Assembly: GCA_023159155.1 (NCBI GenBank)
Contig: JAJNNX010000002.1
Span: 1-64,000 of the forward strand
DNA from: Ustulina deusta
Lineage: Eukaryota; Ascomycota; Sordariomycetes; Xylariales; Xylariaceae
Reading direction: 5' to 3'
Length of the DNA: 64,000 nucleotides
Shown here one piece after another: positions 61,007-64,000 of the stretch; within the stretch, counting starts at the first letter, position 1; each line of letters begins with the position of its first letter. The translations under genes and the position numbers were made by a program. The notes under the pieces were generated by a model. The model had not been told where the DNA came from. It saw only the letters and a list, made by a program, of their open reading frames with translations, and searched no databases.

Positions 61007-63650
61007 ATGACGATCACGGCAACCAAATTTACGCCCGAGGTTCTGCTCTCGGCCCCCCGCCGGAGCCCTGCCATTCCCAACCGTACTGGGAAGCTCGCTC
61101 TCTACACAGGTAAACTTGGCTGCGGGAACTCTCGTCTACACATGTGTATCGCGTGAAGGCTGAGCCCGTGCAGTTTCGCAATACTCTTTCGAGACTCACT
61201 CGAAGAAATACAGCGTCAAGCTGCTGGACATCTCGTCTGGCCACTCCACCGAGCTCTTCAACAATCCTGCCTACCGGGAGCCCACGTGGGTCTCCGAAGA
61301 CGAGTTCATTTTCGTAAACGAAGCCAACGATCACGATGCCGTCTCATATCTCATGCTGGCTAATGCGTCGATCCCCGGCTCGGGCGCGCATGTCATACAG
61401 AGCTTCAAGTGCTCCGTATCGAACCTGAAGGCCAGGGACATTGGCAATGGCACTGTTGCCTTGGCTCTAACAGCGCCCGCATTGGCCTCGGGCAATATGC
61501 TCGATGCCCGGAATGAGAAGAAACCACACTCCACGGCGCGGGTGTATTCGAGCCTGTACGTTAGGCATTGGGACACGTACGTGTCCGAGCATAGCAATGC
61601 TGTGTTCTACGGCGCTCTCAAGAAGGATGAAAAGTCGGGTAGATATCAGCTTCAGGGATCGGGCCTCGTCAACGCATTGACTGGTACAAAGCTCGAATGC
61701 CCAGTGCCAGCCTTTGGAGGGGCCGCGGATTTTGACATTAGCAAAAACGGCCTCGTCTTCCTTTCAAAGGATCCCGAGATTAATCCTGCAATGTGGACGA
61801 AAACCGATGTTTACTATGTACCTCTAAAAACTTTTACGGAAGAGAGACCTCCATTCCCTCAAGTCGTTAAGACCGGGAATCTTCAGGGCTACAGTGGATC
61901 ACCCACATTCTCTCACGATGGCCGAAGGCTCGCCTTTACACGAATGCGACACAGGCAATACGAGTCTGACAAAACACGGCTAATGCTGATACCAAACATT
62001 GAGGATCTGAGCAATGTGCAAGAATTTTACAAATCTGACGACGGCGAAGGCGGTTGGGATTTGCGGCCTGATTCGATTGTCTGGAGCAACGACGATACGG
62101 AGTTGTACGTAACAGCAGAGCAGGCGGGGCGGCAGTTGGTCTTCAAGCTTCCTTCTTCACCCCTTGACGCGAAAGAGCTACCACGGCCCTTAACTAAAGA
62201 GGGAACAGTTGGGAGCATCTCGAATCTAGCCAGCAATGATGGGAGATTGTTCCTGACATCCACCTCACTGGTCGACAATTCCTCATATTCTATCCTAGAT
62301 CCAGGCTCGAAAGAGAGAATCCTCGTCTCTTCAGCTTCTAAGGAAGGCAAGACATTGGGGTTATCAAGGGGCCAATTTGACGAGTTTTGGTTTCAAGGTG
62401 CCGGCGATTACCAGAGCCACGCACTTGTGATGAAGCCCGCGGATTTCGATCCGGCTAAGAAATATCCGCTAGCTTTTCTGATTCACGGCGGACCCCAAGG
62501 CGCATGGGGGGATTCGTGGAGCACCCGTTGGAATCCTGCCATCTTTGCTGAACAGGGCTACGTTGCCGTTATGCCAAATCCGACAGGTAGCACAGGGTAC
62601 GGTCAGCAGTATGTTGATGGTATCGCCTTAAACTGGGTCAGTATTTTGGGTCTATTATGCCCTTTTTTTATCGTGTCTCGGGTTGCCTGAGAGTAAATAG
62701 TTACTGCATCGGGGATTTCCTCCTCTTCCCCTTCCTATCCATGCTCCCGAACCCTTTCATAAATTTTACCATATATAGCAATCACTAACTACCGACTCCT
62801 AAATAGGGCGGACGACCATACAACGATCTTGTGAACTGTTTCGAGTATATCGCTGAGAATCTCTCTTACATTGATACGAGTAATGCCGTGGCTCTCGGCG
62901 CGTCGTATGGTGGCTTCATGATCAGTGAGAAAGCTCCTTTTAATTCCCCTTGCTATTTGTTCTTTTTATCTCATGTCCTCTTTCCTGTCCCGTCGTCAGT
63001 CCGGCCATTAACCTCTATCACCTCTGTCCCCTTTGGTTGTAACAAACTAACGATGGCTGTTCTTCCTCTCTAGACTGGATCCAAGGCCATCCACTAGGCC
63101 GCAAATTCAAGGCACTCGTGTGTCATGACGGTATTTTCAACACGCTTGCAGACTGGGCGACAGAGGAACTATTCTTCGTCATCCACGATATGGGCGGAAC
63201 GCCGTGGGACAATCGCGAGCTCTTCGAGAAGTGGGATCCTGCTGCGTTCGTAAGTGAATGGGCGACACCACAGCTCGTCATTCATAGCGAACTCGACTAC
63301 CGCCTGCCCATTTCCGAGGGTCTCGCCGCGTTCAACGCCCTACAGACCCGTAGCGTGCCTTCGAGATTCCTCATGTTCCCAGATGAAAACCATGTGAGTG
63401 AGAACTCCTCTATGTCTTCACAAGTTTGCCTCTCTTTTTTTTCTTGTCTGCCAAGCAAGGGGAGAAAATGAACAGGTGAAACAAGCAACTAACGACCATC
63501 CGTATGCTAATCTGTTCTATTTCATAGTGGGTCTTGAAGCCGGAGAATTCCCTCGTGTGGCATAAAGAGGTTCTGGGCTGGATAAATAAGTACACTGGGT
63601 TGGACACGACGGGACTATCATCTGACGTCGAAGACTTGAGTCTGAGATAA
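61007..63650 (+). CDS. Dipeptidyl-peptidase V-like S9 serine peptidase (708 aa)
   Basis: Exons 61007-61109, 61174-62636, 62807-62924, about 63074-63393 and 63528-63650 join in phase. The N-terminal half has the repeats of a beta-propeller (for example YSGSPTFSHDGRRLAFTRMR and GGWDLRPDSIVWSNDDTELY). The C-terminal alpha/beta hydrolase domain begins near YPLAFLIHGGPQGAWGDSW and holds the triad: Ser in LGASYGGFMI (split by the third intron), Asp in HSELDYRLP and His in FPDENHW. The enzyme removes dipeptides from peptides. Secreted fungal DPP-V enzymes begin with a signal peptide, but this one starts MTITATKFTPEVLLSAPRRS and has none, so it is expected to act inside the cell. Introns 2 to 4 are 134-170 bp, longer than others in the window. 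Confidence 0.93.
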
Positions 63651-63778
63651 AGTGTATATTTCACTACCAAAACGTAATTGCCTGGTTCTTCACGCCTGTA
63701 ATATTAGCCCTGCCTCTCCCAGTTCCAATTTGCTAGGCCATATTTCCCAATTTATCATCTTCTCTCGCCCGTGTTTCA

Positions 63779-64000
63779 CTACTGACGCTCCGGCCCATGA
63801 TCTGGCGGGGCGAATGGCGAGGTCTTTGACAGCCACCGGATTCGGATGATAGGCCACGCCCACTGAACGAAGATAGCGTGCGCCAGCGCCACGAGAGCGA
63901 TGGCGATGGCCCAATACTCGGGACGCGTAGACCAGTGGTGTTTACGTAGGAGTCGGTCTTTCTCGCGCTTCCGTTCGGCCTCGATCTCGGCGAATTCGCG
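63779..64000 (-). CDS. C-terminus of a single-helix membrane protein (partial)
   Basis: The minus strand from the window edge is open for 73 codons to TAG at 63779-63781. It reads a charged helix (EFAEIEAERKREKDRLL), then KHHWSTRPEYWAIAIALVAL with AHAIFVQWAWPII, one hydrophobic span, and a short basic tail. The 5' part lies beyond the window. The GC-rich codons and clean frame favour a real gene. The family is not recognised; the layout would suit a tail-anchored protein or the end of a larger membrane protein. Confidence 0.55.
   Translation of the reverse strand, partial: REFAEIEAERKREKDRLLRKHHWSTRPEYWAIAIALVALAHAIFVQWAWPIIRIRWLSKTSPFAPPDHGPERQ

Overview
This window is nuclear DNA of a filamentous ascomycete, most likely a sordariomycete. 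The evidence is short phase-correct spliceosomal introns (about 47-170 bp, GT...AG, often with a CTAAC or CTGAC branch site), fungal families (2EXR protein, DUF6606/DUF3638/DUF3645 giant protein, GH18 chitinase, fungal EAF6), and two large AT-rich blocks in which repeat DNA has been changed almost wholly by C-to-T and G-to-A transitions. That pattern is the signature of repeat-induced point mutation (RIP). Species cannot be fixed from the sequence alone.

Layout. (1) 1-12,480: AT-rich block with no intact gene. It holds a 9.5 kb LTR retrotransposon carcass (1767-11236, read on the minus strand) and is flanked by two copies of a long-palindrome element (about 325-801 and 12,067-12,465). (2) 12,480-25,300: ordinary base composition, with an F-box pseudogene at the AT boundary and then one giant three-exon gene (15,229-24,616; 3,092 aa). 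(3) 25,322-33,683: an oligopeptide-transporter (OPT) pseudogene split by a second RIP-mutated Ty3/Gypsy element (25,872-32,897) with 319-bp LTRs and a perfect 5-bp target duplication CTTGC. (4) 34-46.5 kb: a zone of gene decay and accessory genes: a broken isochorismatase-fold hydrolase, a small secreted cysteine-rich protein, an intact MFS transporter, relics of a cytochrome P450 and an FAD monooxygenase, and an intact 2EXR protein. (5) 49-64 kb: compact, mostly intact genes: GH18 chitinase, FAHD1-type acylpyruvase, a small coiled-coil protein, an isochorismatase-fold protein, a PWI/SR-rich splicing factor, the NuA4 subunit EAF6, a dipeptidyl-peptidase V-like S9 peptidase, and the C-terminus of a membrane protein at the right edge. 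A TIR element of 856 bp with TA duplications lies at 55,992-56,847.

The right end is a conserved housekeeping segment (chromatin, splicing, peptidase). The middle looks like an accessory region in which genes near RIP-hit repeats have died. The MFS, P450 and monooxygenase remains suggest a dismantled secondary-metabolite locus. The least understood intact gene is the giant DUF3638/DUF3645 protein, which has helicase-like motifs.
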